Positions 21,430-31,789 of a stretch of 64,000 bases of DNA are shown here, in pieces. Position numbers and translations under genes: made by a program. Each line of letters opens with the position of its first letter. Position 1 is the first letter of the stretch. Origin of the DNA: Thereva unica (taxonomy: Eukaryota > Arthropoda > Insecta > Diptera > Therevidae); contig OX465283.1 of the NCBI GenBank assembly GCA_949987705.1, positions 2,646,207 through 2,710,206 on the forward strand, given 5' to 3'. Under the pieces are notes generated by a model, which saw nothing but the letters and a program-made list of their open reading frames with translations, made no database searches and was not told the origin of the DNA.

Positions 21430-22740
21430 GGGTCTTCTTTTGGACCCCTATACTTTTCAACATAATGCCAGTGGGATCATCTGTTGCTGCCGGGAAGTAC
21501 CCGATTACAAAAAAGCTGCGCGGCAGCTTGTTCCCGTCTACAGCAATCAGGCTTGCTCTTTCCAGGGCTCAAGGCGGCCCATCATAGGGGGCGCACCGAC
21601 CCCTAGGAACCTGGGCTATCTCCTCCAGAAGACTTCCTTGCACGGTAACTAGTTGTTTAGTGGTCAAAAGAGTCTCCGGATTGTTAGTCGCAAGCACGCC
21701 CATTCTGACACTTTCTGCTATTTGACAGAAGGTCGGCTTTGAAGTCGTTCTAGATTTCATTATGGGTGCGTCCGACTTTTCTGAAGGCTCTTCAAACCAT
21801 ATGGCCAAAGCCTTCGCCCTTTTCGCCGGGTTATTATGCCCTAGAGAACATCCAGATGATCTCTCCCTCTTCTTATTAAGAAAATCGGTATCCCTTTCTT
21901 CCTCGGGGGCCACGCAGACCCTACCAGCCTCTACACGGGAGTAGCCAGCTTCCAGATATCGCATAAAACATTTTCGGGCTGCGTAGCCCCGTCTTCTGAA
22001 AGCGGTCGTTTTTTCGAGTCGCCTCTCCGATTAGGTGCCCCTACTTCCGTACGAGATCTAAGGAGATCTCCCAATGAAGGAGCGATCTCAACGTACTCCA
22101 TCCCTGGGTTTACGGGCTCAGACTGCCCTCCCTGGAGAAGAATCCCGAAAACTTTCCTTCACTGGGACCACATTCGACACCTTGAAGCATGGATCCAAAA
22201 ATATCTAACTGGTCTTGTAGGTCGTTCTTTTGGGAGCTGTGGGAGCCCCAGAAATGTTTGGAGCGTTAAGAAGTGCTCCATCTTCAAAAGTTTTTTAAAG
22301 GTAATTTTATATTGATACCACGAGCTCGGCGAGAAAGGACGGTCGCCCATGGCAGAGCTCCGTTTCACCAATGGAAGGCTAATTCAAACCGAAGTTCGCC
22401 TGGTCCATCGCTAGTAGTACATTCACGCAGTACCATTCACAACTTCGAGTTTTTATCGAGTTTAGATCCGCCGTATTCAGTCTGCTACATGGATCTCGAG
22501 CAGGATGTGGCCTAAGGCCATGTACGATCGGTCTTGGAGTCAGTGCTCCCTGCTTGTGCCGTGCTCGAGTCATATTGATGAGTACATAGACTTGGCTAGC
22601 TACAAACAACGCCCTCAAAAAGTGCCACCAACATTTTATTTTTTGCTCGAAATTGTTTTTCGCATTCATTTTGGCGCCCCTCACCACCTGGCGCCTAGAG
22701 CGAACGCTCCACTCGCTCAACCCTAGGGCCGGCGCTGGCG
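21430..22740 (-). mobile_element. Dispersed repeat family X, copy 1 (LINE ORF1-like)
   Basis: Minus strand. An open frame 21964-21569 resembles the gag-like ORF1 of I/R1/LOA-type LINEs (PTFCQIAESVRMGVLATNNP, then TTKQLVTVQGSLLEEI). Upstream, at 22740-22640, is a GCGCC-rich 5' block (CGCCGGCCCTAGGG...GGCGCCAGGTGG). Two other copies lie on the plus strand (41985-42660 and 45255-46060) with the same block order. Reading frames are broken in all three. No RT follows in this copy; the downstream neighbour is an unrelated RTE-like element. Confidence 0.7.
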
Positions 22741-22835
22741 CTCGAGACTTCTCTAGGATTACTTGGCCTGCTTATTTTCCTGTGTGAGGTATTGGCTCCA
22801 AAGGTACTGCGGCCAACCAATTAGCCTTTTTTTTA

Positions 22836-24290
22836 TGCGAAAGTCTAAGCTTAGGTGCCACCCTTTGTACTACCAGTCGGTCATGTCTTACAAGTCAACG
22901 TCAGGTGTCTGGTAGTAAGCTTAGCTCGAAGGATAGAGAAAGGATAAAATAGATTGAAGGGAGTCTGGGGGATGCATGTTAGAGATGGAGATCAAATTTG
23001 CGTTTGAACCCTTGGATGTTGTATGAGTTCGGGAAAACTGACTGTGGAAGGTTGTTCCACAGTCGAGTTCTCGTAAAGAACGAATTACTAAACTTATGTG
23101 TGCCCAAAAATAAGGGCTGTAAATAGTGCGGATGAGCCGAAAGGGCTAGTCTTGTGTTGCGGAAAAATATCGCCGTGAAGGCAGGAGGTTATATATTTCA
23201 CTGGAACAGTCGTTATGGTAGATGCGGTAGAATTTCACCAGAGCCGCTACATTCCTGCGGTGACTTAATGAATCAATTGTGGAGCAAATGGTGACGTCAC
23301 CAATGAGTTGGAGAGCGCGGTTTTGCAGCTTGTCCAGCCACGCTAAGGTGGTACTCGGTGCCCCTGCCCAGAGATATGAGTTGAATTCGAGGCGGGGCCG
23401 AATGTAGGATTTGTAGATTATAGCCCTTGCCGGCGGCGGAAGGAGGAAGTTGCATCTTTTAAGGAATCCCAAACCCTTGTTTAGCGATTTGGAATATGTG
23501 ATTACTCCAACGCAGATCTTCAGTTAATGTTATGCCTAGGATATTGAGAGATGGTTCAGCCATCAGTTCTAGACTGTCCACTTTAATGGGAGGAATTGAG
23601 GAGCGCGTTTTCATAGAGAAGAGACAGTCTTTTGTTTTCCGTGCGTTGAATTCAACTTGATTCTTGTGGCTCCAATCTAGACTCAGATTTATATCCCTGT
23701 TGATTGAAGTGGACATAAGCTCACGATTAAGCAGACAAGGTCTGGCCCGTGCTTGTCTTACTTTATCGAAGCTATACGAGTAACACAAAGTACTGTCATC
23801 AGCGAAGCTGTGAAGTGAGTTGGATGGGATTGAGAGCAGGTCATTTTTAAAAACTAGGAAGAGAGCTGGTGATAGAATTGAGCCCTGGGGAACACCTGCA
23901 GAGATAGAGTAGGGATAAGATTCAACGCCGTCCAACACTACCTTGATTGAACGGTCGGAAAGGAAACTCTCAATCCAATTCTTTAGAAGAAAGTCAATGC
24001 CAATAGCTTGAAGTTTACTCAATAGAGCGGTGTGCCATACTCTATCAAAGGCCTTGGAGATATCGAGAACAACCAGGCCGGATTCACTAGAGCGATGAAT
24101 GTTTTGGTAGAGGTGCTCAGTTAGGCATACAAGGAGGTCGCCAGTAGATCTTTTCGATCTAAAGCCGTACTGTTTGTCATCCAATATTTGGTTGCGTTCA
24201 AGATATTCCATAAACTTTCTGTTTATTCCATGATTTTGGAGAGGATAGAAGTGATTGCTATTGGGCGGTAGTTAGAGGAAGGATAAGGTT
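22836..24290 (-). pseudogene. Jockey/CR1-like LINE, 5'-truncated and frameshifted
   Basis: Minus strand. The frame 24211-23459 encodes RT blocks: DDKQYGFRSKRSTGDLLVCL, LDISKAFDRVWH, SAGVPQGSILSPALFLVFKN, palm FADDSTLCYS, and WSHKNQVEFNARKTK. A frameshift near 23470 leads into 23472-23146 (ARAIIYKSYIRPRLEF...YLWAGAPSTTLAWLDKLQ, LSHRRNVAALVKFYR). The RT entry (NYRPIA) is readable back to about 24290. The 3'UTR ends near 22836 at a poly-T tract on the plus strand. Fragments of the same 3' end occur at 28470-28960 (plus) and 56405-56700 (minus). It lies inside the large intron, about 250 bases from an exon. Confidence 0.88.
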
Positions 24291-24547
24291 TATATGTTGT
24301 GAAAGTATTGCTTATTCTGCAATGACTAGAGTTAGTACAAAATACTTTAGAGCACATTGAATATGCAATCGACAAATTACTAGACAACACCACACAATCT
24401 TAGAGAAATGAACCATTCAACAAATAACAACACCAAAGGGTCCCCATTCCCACTTGCACTAGAAGCTATTAGTTAAAAACAATGAGCAACAAAAACATGC
24501 ATCAAAAGAAACCCTAAGGAAGACGCCAAATCTCTCCTAATACTAAC

Positions 24548-24773
24548 CTGAATCTTCTCTTCCAGAACTCGATTGGCTTCCTTTAAGGCAAGGATTTCCT
24601 GTGTTAATTTCCCGGACTCAATGCCAGTTTCCTTGATATCATCCTTGGCGGGCTTCTTGGCTTGTGGCCCTGGCGGCGATATCGTTACGGCTGCTTTCTT
24701 TGTAGTTTCCAAAGTCGTTTGTAATTTCTTTATTTCTGCTTTAGACTTGCGTACGTCAGCCTCATTTTGTGCT
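24548..24773 (-). CDS. JAKMIP-like coiled-coil gene, second coding exon
   Basis: A 226-base exon. It begins after an acceptor ending TTATTGTAG and completes the split AG|A codon (Arg) of the preceding exon. It ends at CAG|GTTAGT in phase 0. It encodes AQNEADVRKSKAEIKKLQTT, a proline- and lysine-rich linker (TISPPGPQAKKPAKDD) and KLTQEILALKEANRVLEEKI. Heptad spacing of leucine and isoleucine predicts coiled coil at both ends. Its phase-0 donor matches the acceptor of the exon at 4168. Confidence 0.8.
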
Positions 24774-24832
24774 CTACAATAATTTCGAATATTACGATTA
24801 ATAAACAGGTGAGAGTTAAGTATTCAGTTTAC
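24774..24832 (-). other. 59-base intron
   Basis: GTAAAC donor at 24832 and TAG acceptor at 24774 on the minus strand. The joined codons keep the frame (AG|A). The length is typical of short dipteran introns. Confidence 0.8.
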
Positions 24833-25425
24833 CTTAAAGCTCGAACAGCATTTTTCTCATTATTCAGAGCGGCTTTGAGTTCAGTCACTTCAAGGCGCAG
24901 TTGTTCTGCTTGTGCATTTAGCCTGTAGACCTGATTGTGGCTAGGATCGTCCAACTTTCGCTTAAGGCGTCCTGAAGATGTTTTGGTTACCTTATCAGAT
25001 TTTGGCGGTAGCGGAGGCTTAGAAACGACACGTTCTTCCTTGGTCTCATTGCTTATTATATTGTCCACCTTCTCCATTAATACTGCAGCGTTATTTTCTT
25101 TGTTATCCTTGTTTTGGGACTGCGCTTCGGTTCTTGTTCGCCGCTTCTTGTTGACAGCATCGTGGATGGATGTTATGCTGGTGGACAACTTCTTTTTCCT
25201 TTTCAATTTGTTTTGTATCAATCTATGTAGATTCGTCTGTACTGGTATGTAGCTCTGGTCACTTCCTTTAACGTGCGTTCTAGCCGTTTGTAGATCATTA
25301 GTGTTTCTTATTATGGCTAATGAAGGATCATCTTCCAGCGGGCAACTGGCTGTGTTTGATTTGCGTTGTTCTTCTGTGGAACAATTATTGTTCGATTCAC
25401 TGGAGGTCGTGGTGGAATCTGCCAT
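24833..25425 (-). CDS. JAKMIP-like coiled-coil gene, first coding exon
   Basis: It starts at ATG 25425 (MADSTTTSSESNNNCS) and runs 197 codons plus two bases to the donor AAG|GTAAAC at 24832. The first 130 or so residues are low-complexity, with Ser, Asn and Thr, a basic patch (NKLKRKKKL, KKRRTR) that could act as a nuclear or microtubule-binding signal, and PPLPPK. From about residue 168 a coiled coil starts (NQVYRLNAQAEQLRLEVTEL, then KAALNNEKNAVRALR). The order ELKAxLxxEK...LQxTL...QEIL.LK across exons resembles JAKMIP proteins, which bind Janus kinases and microtubules. The family call rests on remembered sequence similarity and is tentative; the three-exon chain of 313 codons is well supported. 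The 5'UTR exon is not located. Confidence 0.72.
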
Positions 25426-25429
25426 TTTA

Positions 25430-26131
25430 TTCTTTATATATGTATGTAGGTAGTTATTGTATATAATGGTCCAACCTAGTTTCTCAATTTGGTTTCTATT
25501 CGATTTTCTTATTGCTACTGTTTAGTTATTAGTTTCGATTTCTTTTTGCACTTTATGCGGGATTATTTTTGTTTTACTCATAGTTTGAAGGTTTGGTTTC
25601 TTCGGTGTTTTAGTAAGCTTTTATTTAGCTTAGTTTCCTTCTCCCAGATGGTTTCTATTCCTAGGGATTTACTCGTTCTTTTGATTTTCTGAAATATAAA
25701 TGAATGTTGAATTAATATGCAATTTAGTACAAGAGCAATTATATTCTTTTGTGTCAAATATACATCATGTACGATGTGGGACGGATATAACCCATCATCG
25801 TCATATAGAAAGCGAATCAGATCTTCCAACCCTCATGGAAAACTTATTAAAGAAGAGGACGAAGATTTTGGACAAGGTAGATGAGGGAGCCCGCTATATC
25901 ACATCGAGGAGATAACAGACCGGTGAAGGAAGTAAAATGAACATTATGCCTACTATATCTCTTGGGGAAGGAGTTGTGATTGTGAAGCGTTCGAGTGCAC
26001 AATCATGGAAAAATATCTAACAGTACGAATAGCACGCTGGGCAGATTGAACACTGTGCAGAAAAAAGACTTAAAACCCTCATTCACTTACTTCCAGGACA
26101 GATCGGCAGGCACGCCTCGATAAAGGACATA
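25430..26131. other. Upstream region of the coiled-coil gene; no other gene seen
   Basis: AT-rich with short chance frames. The promoter and first non-coding sequence of the minus-strand gene starting at 25425 should lie here, but no core motif is clear. Confidence 0.4.
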
Positions 26132-26381
26132 TGTGCCCATAATTATGAAAGTGGTCTAAGTCAAAATTTAAAAAAAATGAGTTTATCAGTTATTTCATAC
26201 CACATTAGTTTAAACTAAATGTATTCAATGTAATTTTTACGAAATTGTCAAAAATGAACCATTAGATAGTGGTTGTAATTTCAACATTATATGGAATTCA
26301 TTTAGTGTGTCAAATGCAATTCATTAAATATCTTCAAACAAGAAATATATGACTTAGACCACTTTCATAATTATGGGCACA
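26132..26381. mobile_element. 250-bp MITE, Tc1/mariner type (TA target site)
   Basis: The TIRs are 32 bases, essentially perfect: TGTGCCCATAATTATGAAAG at 26132 onward, mirrored at 26350-26381. Each end is flanked by TA (26130-26131 and 26382-26383), the target duplication of Tc1/mariner elements. The interior is AT-rich and non-coding. Confidence 0.85.
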
Positions 26382-26559
26382 TATATTACTCAGTCTGACT
26401 TTCAGGGATGAGGACTTGAGGCAACCGCCTTAACACAGGTCTCCTCATCATTCCCCACAGACACACAGGCGAAGACCACCGAAGAGGTTGTTAATTCAAG
26501 TGTAAAAATATTCCCGCCTTCAACGAAAACTTTAGACAGAATAGAAGTACAGATCTTCA

Positions 26560-26650
26560 GGCCCGGACTGACAATAAACGCCCACACACAGATTTTCGTC
26601 AGTTTTTCTGGACTGCAGGCCATGGCCTGCCGGCGGCCCATGTATGAATC
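26560..26650. repeat. Fragment of dispersed repeat family Y
   Basis: The segment ending GGCCATGGCCTGCCGGCGGC and CCATGTATGAATC matches the GC-rich subterminal block of family Y (9900, 39910, 48200). An AAG-repeat complement (TCTTCTTCTTTTC) follows at 26650. Confidence 0.55.
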
Positions 26651-27059
26651 TTCTTCTTCTTTTCTGTGATTTTCAGCACAATATTCTTTGCAAGAATATC
26701 GATGGCAATGTACTGTTCGTAATTTCAATCATTTGGAGCCGATAGAAAGTGCTACGAAAGAAGGTTACAGATATATCTTCGCCACAGATTTTCCACGTAC
26801 TGCTGGCTTTTCTCTACGAAGACATTGGGAACAGAAGAAACAATACAAAAGCTAGACGTAATGGTAGTAGCAAATCACGTCACACCAATATTCCCCATAT
26901 TACAGTCGGAGTTCCAAAGCTGATGTATAGAAGAAGGGGTCGCCCGTGTTTGAACGGCAGAATAGAATCGCGGCAAGACTGGAATCGTCCACTGAACATT
27001 TTGATTGTTGTGATCGCTTGGATGTTTTTCTTTACAACGACTTGTGTGAACTTATATAA

Positions 27060-27656
27060 ATTTAAATTATACGCGGTTCCCACAATCCCACCACCTTCCC
27101 AACCGTACGGAATGTTACTGTTTTGGATGACTTGGCTCTGTCGTCTCGGTCACAATCGAAAGATGACCTTAGCTTGATGACAGATTTTGACTTGTTGGTG
27201 CCATTCAATTTGACGACGAAGTGTTTTCGTAATCGTTTGATTGTACTTGGCATATTCCTTCGTCTGGAGATTCAAAAAGTTTTTGAATTCTGTCGATTCG
27301 TACGAATACGTAATCGACGTCCTCAAGGGCTGGCGATATTTAAACATTCTCTTAAACGGCTTGTCGAGGATGTGTTCAGTTCCTAGACAAGCGTTCAACC
27401 ATCCCGTTTGCATACGAATGGAATGCGATTGTCCTGCCTCGATGAGTAACGAGTAGTTTGGCAACTGCAATAACAATTTTGGACTCGAATTGCGTGCTTT
27501 GATCAGTTTGATTTCTAGACGTAAGCCAAAACGTGGAACGAATTCAGTGACGAATCTTTTTGCTGGTTTAACTGCCACATGTCTGTTGTCTGAGGTAAAC
27601 GTGGTCAAATGTGTACAAGGCGTAAACCTGGGGTGGAAGCACGTAAGTTGTTTCAT
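27060..27656 (-). pseudogene. Ty3/Gypsy integrase C-terminal remnant
   Basis: Minus strand, two to three frames. It contains HLTTFTSDNRHVAVKPAKRF, then in a shifted frame LEIKTDQSTQFESKIVIAVA and HRGRTIAF...ANGMVERL (catalytic core of a Ty3/Gypsy integrase), then VFVRIDRIQKLF and KHFVVKLNGTNKS (the C-terminal chromatin-facing module that ends Gypsy Pol). Stops and frameshifts break it. The reverse transcriptase is not adjacent. A separate plus-strand piece lies at 28200. Confidence 0.8.
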
Positions 27657-27732
27657 TCGACCTCTCCATACAAAAAACTTGAATTTTTGTATGAAGAGGT
27701 CGATTGAAACAACTTACATGCTACCACCCCAG
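27628..27732. repeat. Short palindromic element family H, copy 1
   Basis: A 105-base palindrome with 49-base arms (27628-27676 and 27684-27732). The arm starts CTGGGGTGGAAGCACGTAAG and runs into TTGTTTC...CATACAAAAA; the loop is 7 bases. The same arm is found at 39375-39472 (paired) and 60421-60468 (single arm). It overlaps the upstream edge of the Gypsy integrase fragment. Confidence 0.85.
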
Positions 27733-28199
27733 TAGTTTGTGAACAGTGTAGACCACCAAATTGCTAGGTTAGGTAAGGTTGAAATTGCTGGTCCTCTACT
27801 GGAGAGTACACTTAGGTACATCATTGTGCTCATTGTGATGCCATGCTAGTGTTGGGACAAAATGCAGACCATTTGAAGCCATTTGGAGTTTTTAATAAAG
27901 CGACAGTGGTCAGTAACACCAGTGTTTTGTAGTTCACTCAATCTATCAAGGAAAAGTGAGCCAAGGAAAGTCCCTCAGCTCAATATCTAGTAGTAAGTAT
28001 AGAAGGATAGATTAATAATTGTGCTAAAGGAGAAGGCGATGGACCATGTGTTCCTTAATATTAAGCGGCTGAGCCAAACCCAGGACAGTCGGTGTTAGCG
28101 AAAGACAGCCTCATCAAAGGCCGTTGTAAAATCATCTTCCGAAACCACGTCATATTCTTCAGTGGTTAAAACTTATAAATTAAAAATGGCCAATATGGC

Positions 28200-28465
28200 C
28201 GACGAATTTGCCAATTGTGTTCCCTGCAGAAACACGTCACCCACTAGCAAATACTCCTCTGCACTAAGAGCGAAATTAACGGAAATCACCGAAACGTTCC
28301 GGAATCTGCGAGCAACAGGATACAGACCCGCTACGACCTAAGGGCGAACGGATCTGGATTTAAGGAAGGCGATCGAGTCTACCTAAAAATCAAAGAGGTA
28401 AATCAAACTACAAAGAAAATGGAAGGGCCCTCCACTGTCATCACATTCAAAAAGTTCGATCGGTA
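28200..28465 (+). pseudogene. Ty3/Gypsy integrase C-terminal fragment
   Basis: Plus strand. The later part encodes EGDRVYLKIKEVNQTTKKME and GPSTVITFKKFDR*, the G-D-R-V-x-L...K...GP-xxV module of the integrase C-terminal domain. An in-frame break occurs upstream (ATT*). It is small and decayed. Confidence 0.6.
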
Positions 28466-28469
28466 GGAA

Positions 28470-28960
28470 CGGGACGTTGGGACGGCGCTCCGAAAACCAC
28501 CCTGGCGTGGTTAGATAAAGTACAAAAGAGGGCCCTCAAACCTATCGGTGAATACGCTGTTTGCTCCACCATCGTCCCCTTGAGCCACCGTAAGAATGTA
28601 ACAGCACTGACAAAATTATATCGCTACCATCATAACGACTGTTCCTCCGCAATAAACGCTCTCCTCATTCCACGGCAATCATATGCCCGCAACAACAGAT
28701 TGACCCACTCGTCTCATTCCCTCCACCTGTAACTCCCCCGTTGACGTACTCTTTAAACTCGTTGATCATTTCTTAATAGAACAACTCGGCTGTGGAACAA
28801 CCTTTCGCAGTTGGTATTTCCGAACTCCAACAACATCCAAATGTACAAATGCAGGGTTAATCACCATCTTCTTCAACACCTTCCCGAATCCTCATAACCT
28901 TTAATCTATTTCCCACTCGTACTAAGCTTACTGCTAGACATTGCACCATGTCGTGACAAA
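28470..28960 (+). pseudogene. Jockey/CR1-like LINE 3' fragment
   Basis: Plus strand: APKTTLAWLDKVQKRALKPI, then CSTIVPLSHRKNVTALTKLY and YHHNDCSSAIN, the same family as the minus-strand LINE at 22836-24290. Stops interrupt the later part. The tail includes TAAGCTTACTGCTAGACATT, comparable to the 3'UTR at 22910. Confidence 0.8.
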
Positions 28961-28980
28961 CGACATAACAGACTGACAAA

Positions 28981-29426
28981 TACCCCGTTTATGACTAGGT
29001 TCAGCCTAGGTTCAACCCGGGTTCAATCCAGTCATAAACGGATGTCGATTTGAAACTGGATCAACTCAACCCAACTCAGCTCTCCTACCTGGATCGAGTT
29101 GATATTTCGCCTCATATACGCGGGTTGAGTTGAAATTGGATTGAAGTGACATTTGTTTTGTTTGTTTACCATCCGTGAAGTTCGCTTTCGACGTTAGTTT
29201 TGTGTTCAGTGTTTTTCTGGCACAGGAACAAAAAATAATTTCGTTCTGAAATTTTTCGTATCAATAAATGAAAATTTCACACAAAAATTTGAAGCTATGT
29301 TTTGATATCAGTTCAACTCTATTTCAACTCAGAGTGAACTCAACTCGATGCGACAGTGAACTCAACGATGATCGAAATTTCAACTTAACCTCGACACAAC
29401 TTTTCAACCTAGTCATAAATGGGGTA
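28981..29426. mobile_element. 446-bp MITE with TACCCCGTTTATGACTAGGTT ends
   Basis: The left end TACCCCGTTTATGACTAGGT at 28981 is mirrored at 29407-29426 with one mismatch (TACCCCATTTATGACTAGG). A second inverted partner of the TIR (CAGTCATAAACGG) occurs at 29029-29041, giving a subterminal hairpin. The interior has GTTGAGTT-type short repeats and no transposase. Confidence 0.75.
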
Positions 29427-29429
29427 AAA

Positions 29430-31143
29430 GAGCAACTCCTGAGCTTAGAAATGCCACATGAAAAGAAAAAAAAAGTTTCGTTAGCTTAACATACATTTGC
29501 TTGTTGCACTACACTAAATTACAAAAAAGGCTTTCCAGATTATCTAGGTGCGCCTTTCGGCTTAAAACTTTCGCAACATATATTCTTCAATAAATATAAA
29601 TTTGTGAATTATTGCCAATATAAAAATTCGTTGCACAATCGCCGGTCGTTTTGGCATTTGACTATTAGTTCTGCCCAAAATAGAAGCCTCCAGCCAAAAA
29701 CAATTTTGTTTACGATCTGTCCACAAACACCGCGCGCTTCTAATCTTAGATGTTTGCTTGATATTTTCCTAAATTAGTTCAATTAATAATTTCAAAATGG
29801 AACTGATTACAATCATAAGCTGCTCCATTCGCGCATGCTTTCCTGCTGTTTAATCCCAAACAGAGCCAAGCAAAGAGGCTTCTGTTGGGCTTTAGCAAAC
29901 ATTCGAGCCAACTGAATATTCATTTTAGAATTACTCATCCTCGTTTTCCACAATTAGTTATGGCAAGTTATCAATTACAGTCATCGCGACCACCTACATA
30001 TGTATCTGCGTTCGTTCGGATGTTTTCAGAGATAGCGACTGTGAAGCACTGAATCATCATCAACATCATCATCATCAATGGCCTTCGCCGGCAGAAGCTT
30101 CATGCGAAATTTACTGTCAACTAAAATTTTCATTCAAAAATATTTTTATTAAACACATTTTTCTACATAATTTTTATTTATTTAAAAAAGTCTTCCCCTC
30201 CCCCGCCCTGAGAACTGGATTTATTCTTTCATGTGTCAAATCAATTTCCCGACATGTTGTTCTCGCCTGACATATGCGCGCGCTGCATAGCCTTGCCGTG
30301 ATGAAAAGATGTTGTAAAAAACAACCGCATAAACGATTACGGTACAGTTCACCCACCCGCGCCATTTTGCCATTTTCTGATCTGGTTAAATAATTTTGAA
30401 ATTAAATTCCCCCCTAAACCCGGCCTGGCCAAAACTGCATCCTACGGCGCGCCAAAATGCCGCAGTATAAACCGAGGCTAATTTCCAAAAGCACAGCGAC
30501 GTCACCTTTCAAATTGGCTGCAAAGTTGTACCAATAAATAATATGAAAAAAAAAAAGAATCGAGAAAAATTAGTTTTTGTTTTTTTTTGGGTGAAATAAA
30601 CGAAGAAGAAATTTTCAGAAGATTGAAGAAATCGTTTGCCAAATACTTTTCGGACAAACATTTCCTGGTCCAATCCAACGGCGCATGCGCCAAATGCTAT
30701 TTTCGGTGAGATTTTTGAGGCAATTTCTGATTCAGCCGCTCGCACCGATTGCGAGATGGAGCAAGGGAGGCCAATGTTGTGCCGCGGCAGGAAGGAGGCT
30801 GCGGATTTAAATGCGGTACTCGGACGTCTAGGTGCAAGTCATGCCAAGAAATTTTCGTAGATGATGCGCAAATTGAATGGTGGAAATGTTAGGTTAAAGT
30901 GTGTTATTTTTGCATGTGACACTTTCACAAGAAACTGAGGGAATATGTTTTATAATAATGTGCTGAAGCGTGTGTGTTAACACCTTGGAAGTATTTTTTT
31001 TCATGATTGAATTGGAAGGTATTAAAAGGGAGAGACTAAAATAAATTGCGAAATTGGATGGATGATCACTTCAGGCGGTAAGTCATCAGCAGGATGGGAG
31101 CAGCACGAGCTTATGAAATAGATGTGTAAGTACCAACAGTATA
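29430..31143. other. No assigned gene; possible promoter or 5' exon region
   Basis: Unique-looking AT-rich sequence. A (CAT)n microsatellite lies at about 30054-30080. At about 30420-30640 a GC-richer segment with T-rich and TTTTCAG-like context might be a 5' exon of an unknown gene, but no coding frame is convincing. Confidence 0.3.
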
Positions 31144-31366
31144 GGCCCCTGTGCTGAAAGTCGAGTCGTGATTCGTGAAAAGTTTTTGGAGTTGAAAAAA
31201 GTGACGTTTCAATCGAATTACGGTTTTCAGCATAGTGGCCTAGAGTGGAAGTGCTAAGTTCGAGTTTAGCACCCCTATGCTGAAAGTCGCAATTCAACTG
31301 AAACGTCACTTTCTTCAACTCAAAAAACTTGCCACGAATCACGACTCGACTTTCAGCACAGGGGCC
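31144..31366. repeat. Large foldback element, about 93-bp arms
   Basis: The left arm 31144-31236 begins GGCCCCTGTGCTGAAAGTCG. The right arm 31274-31366 is its reverse complement with scattered mismatches. Within each arm CTGAAAGTCG occurs twice in opposite orientation, so each arm can also fold on itself. There is no coding capacity. The outer flanks are AT-rich. Confidence 0.8.
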
Positions 31367-31789
31367 ATAGAGTTTAGTATAAAGAACACAGTGCTATAAT
31401 TTATGATGATTTATCAGTCGGACAGCGAGGGATATGTGCTCTAGCGCCTGTATAGCTCACTCCCAAACAGAAGACACCGCCTACTTAAGCACTCAGACAG
31501 TATTGTCAGATTCCTACTAACTAAACTCACCAAGTCTATAGGCCTACGCTAAATGAAAAGTAACGCAAAAGTACGACTCATTAAAAAAAGATTAAAAATT
31601 CTACGGCCGTCATATCCCCCTTAAAAAGCCGAGCGGCCGCGATTCGCCCGCCATAAGCCCATTTTTTTATTTTTACTCGGGCGTATAGACAATCGTTTGC
31701 GAGGAAATTAAGTGAAATTGGTTGCACTAATCTGACAGAGAGAAGAGTGAGCTTACTGATAACAAGCCATTTCATTTACGACCGTACAG

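Noticed and set aside
26749..27177. A 142-codon plus-strand protein with a membrane segment
   Set aside because: It overlaps the minus-strand Gypsy integrase C-terminus, which has recognisable motifs.
27628..27732. A microRNA precursor
   Set aside because: The hairpin is almost perfectly paired over 49 bases and recurs with the same arm at 39375 and 60421, which fits a mobile palindrome better.
30627..30720. A BED-type zinc finger (FAKYFSDKHF...CAKCYF)
   Set aside because: Only one CxxC is present, the frame stops at once, and no transposase follows.
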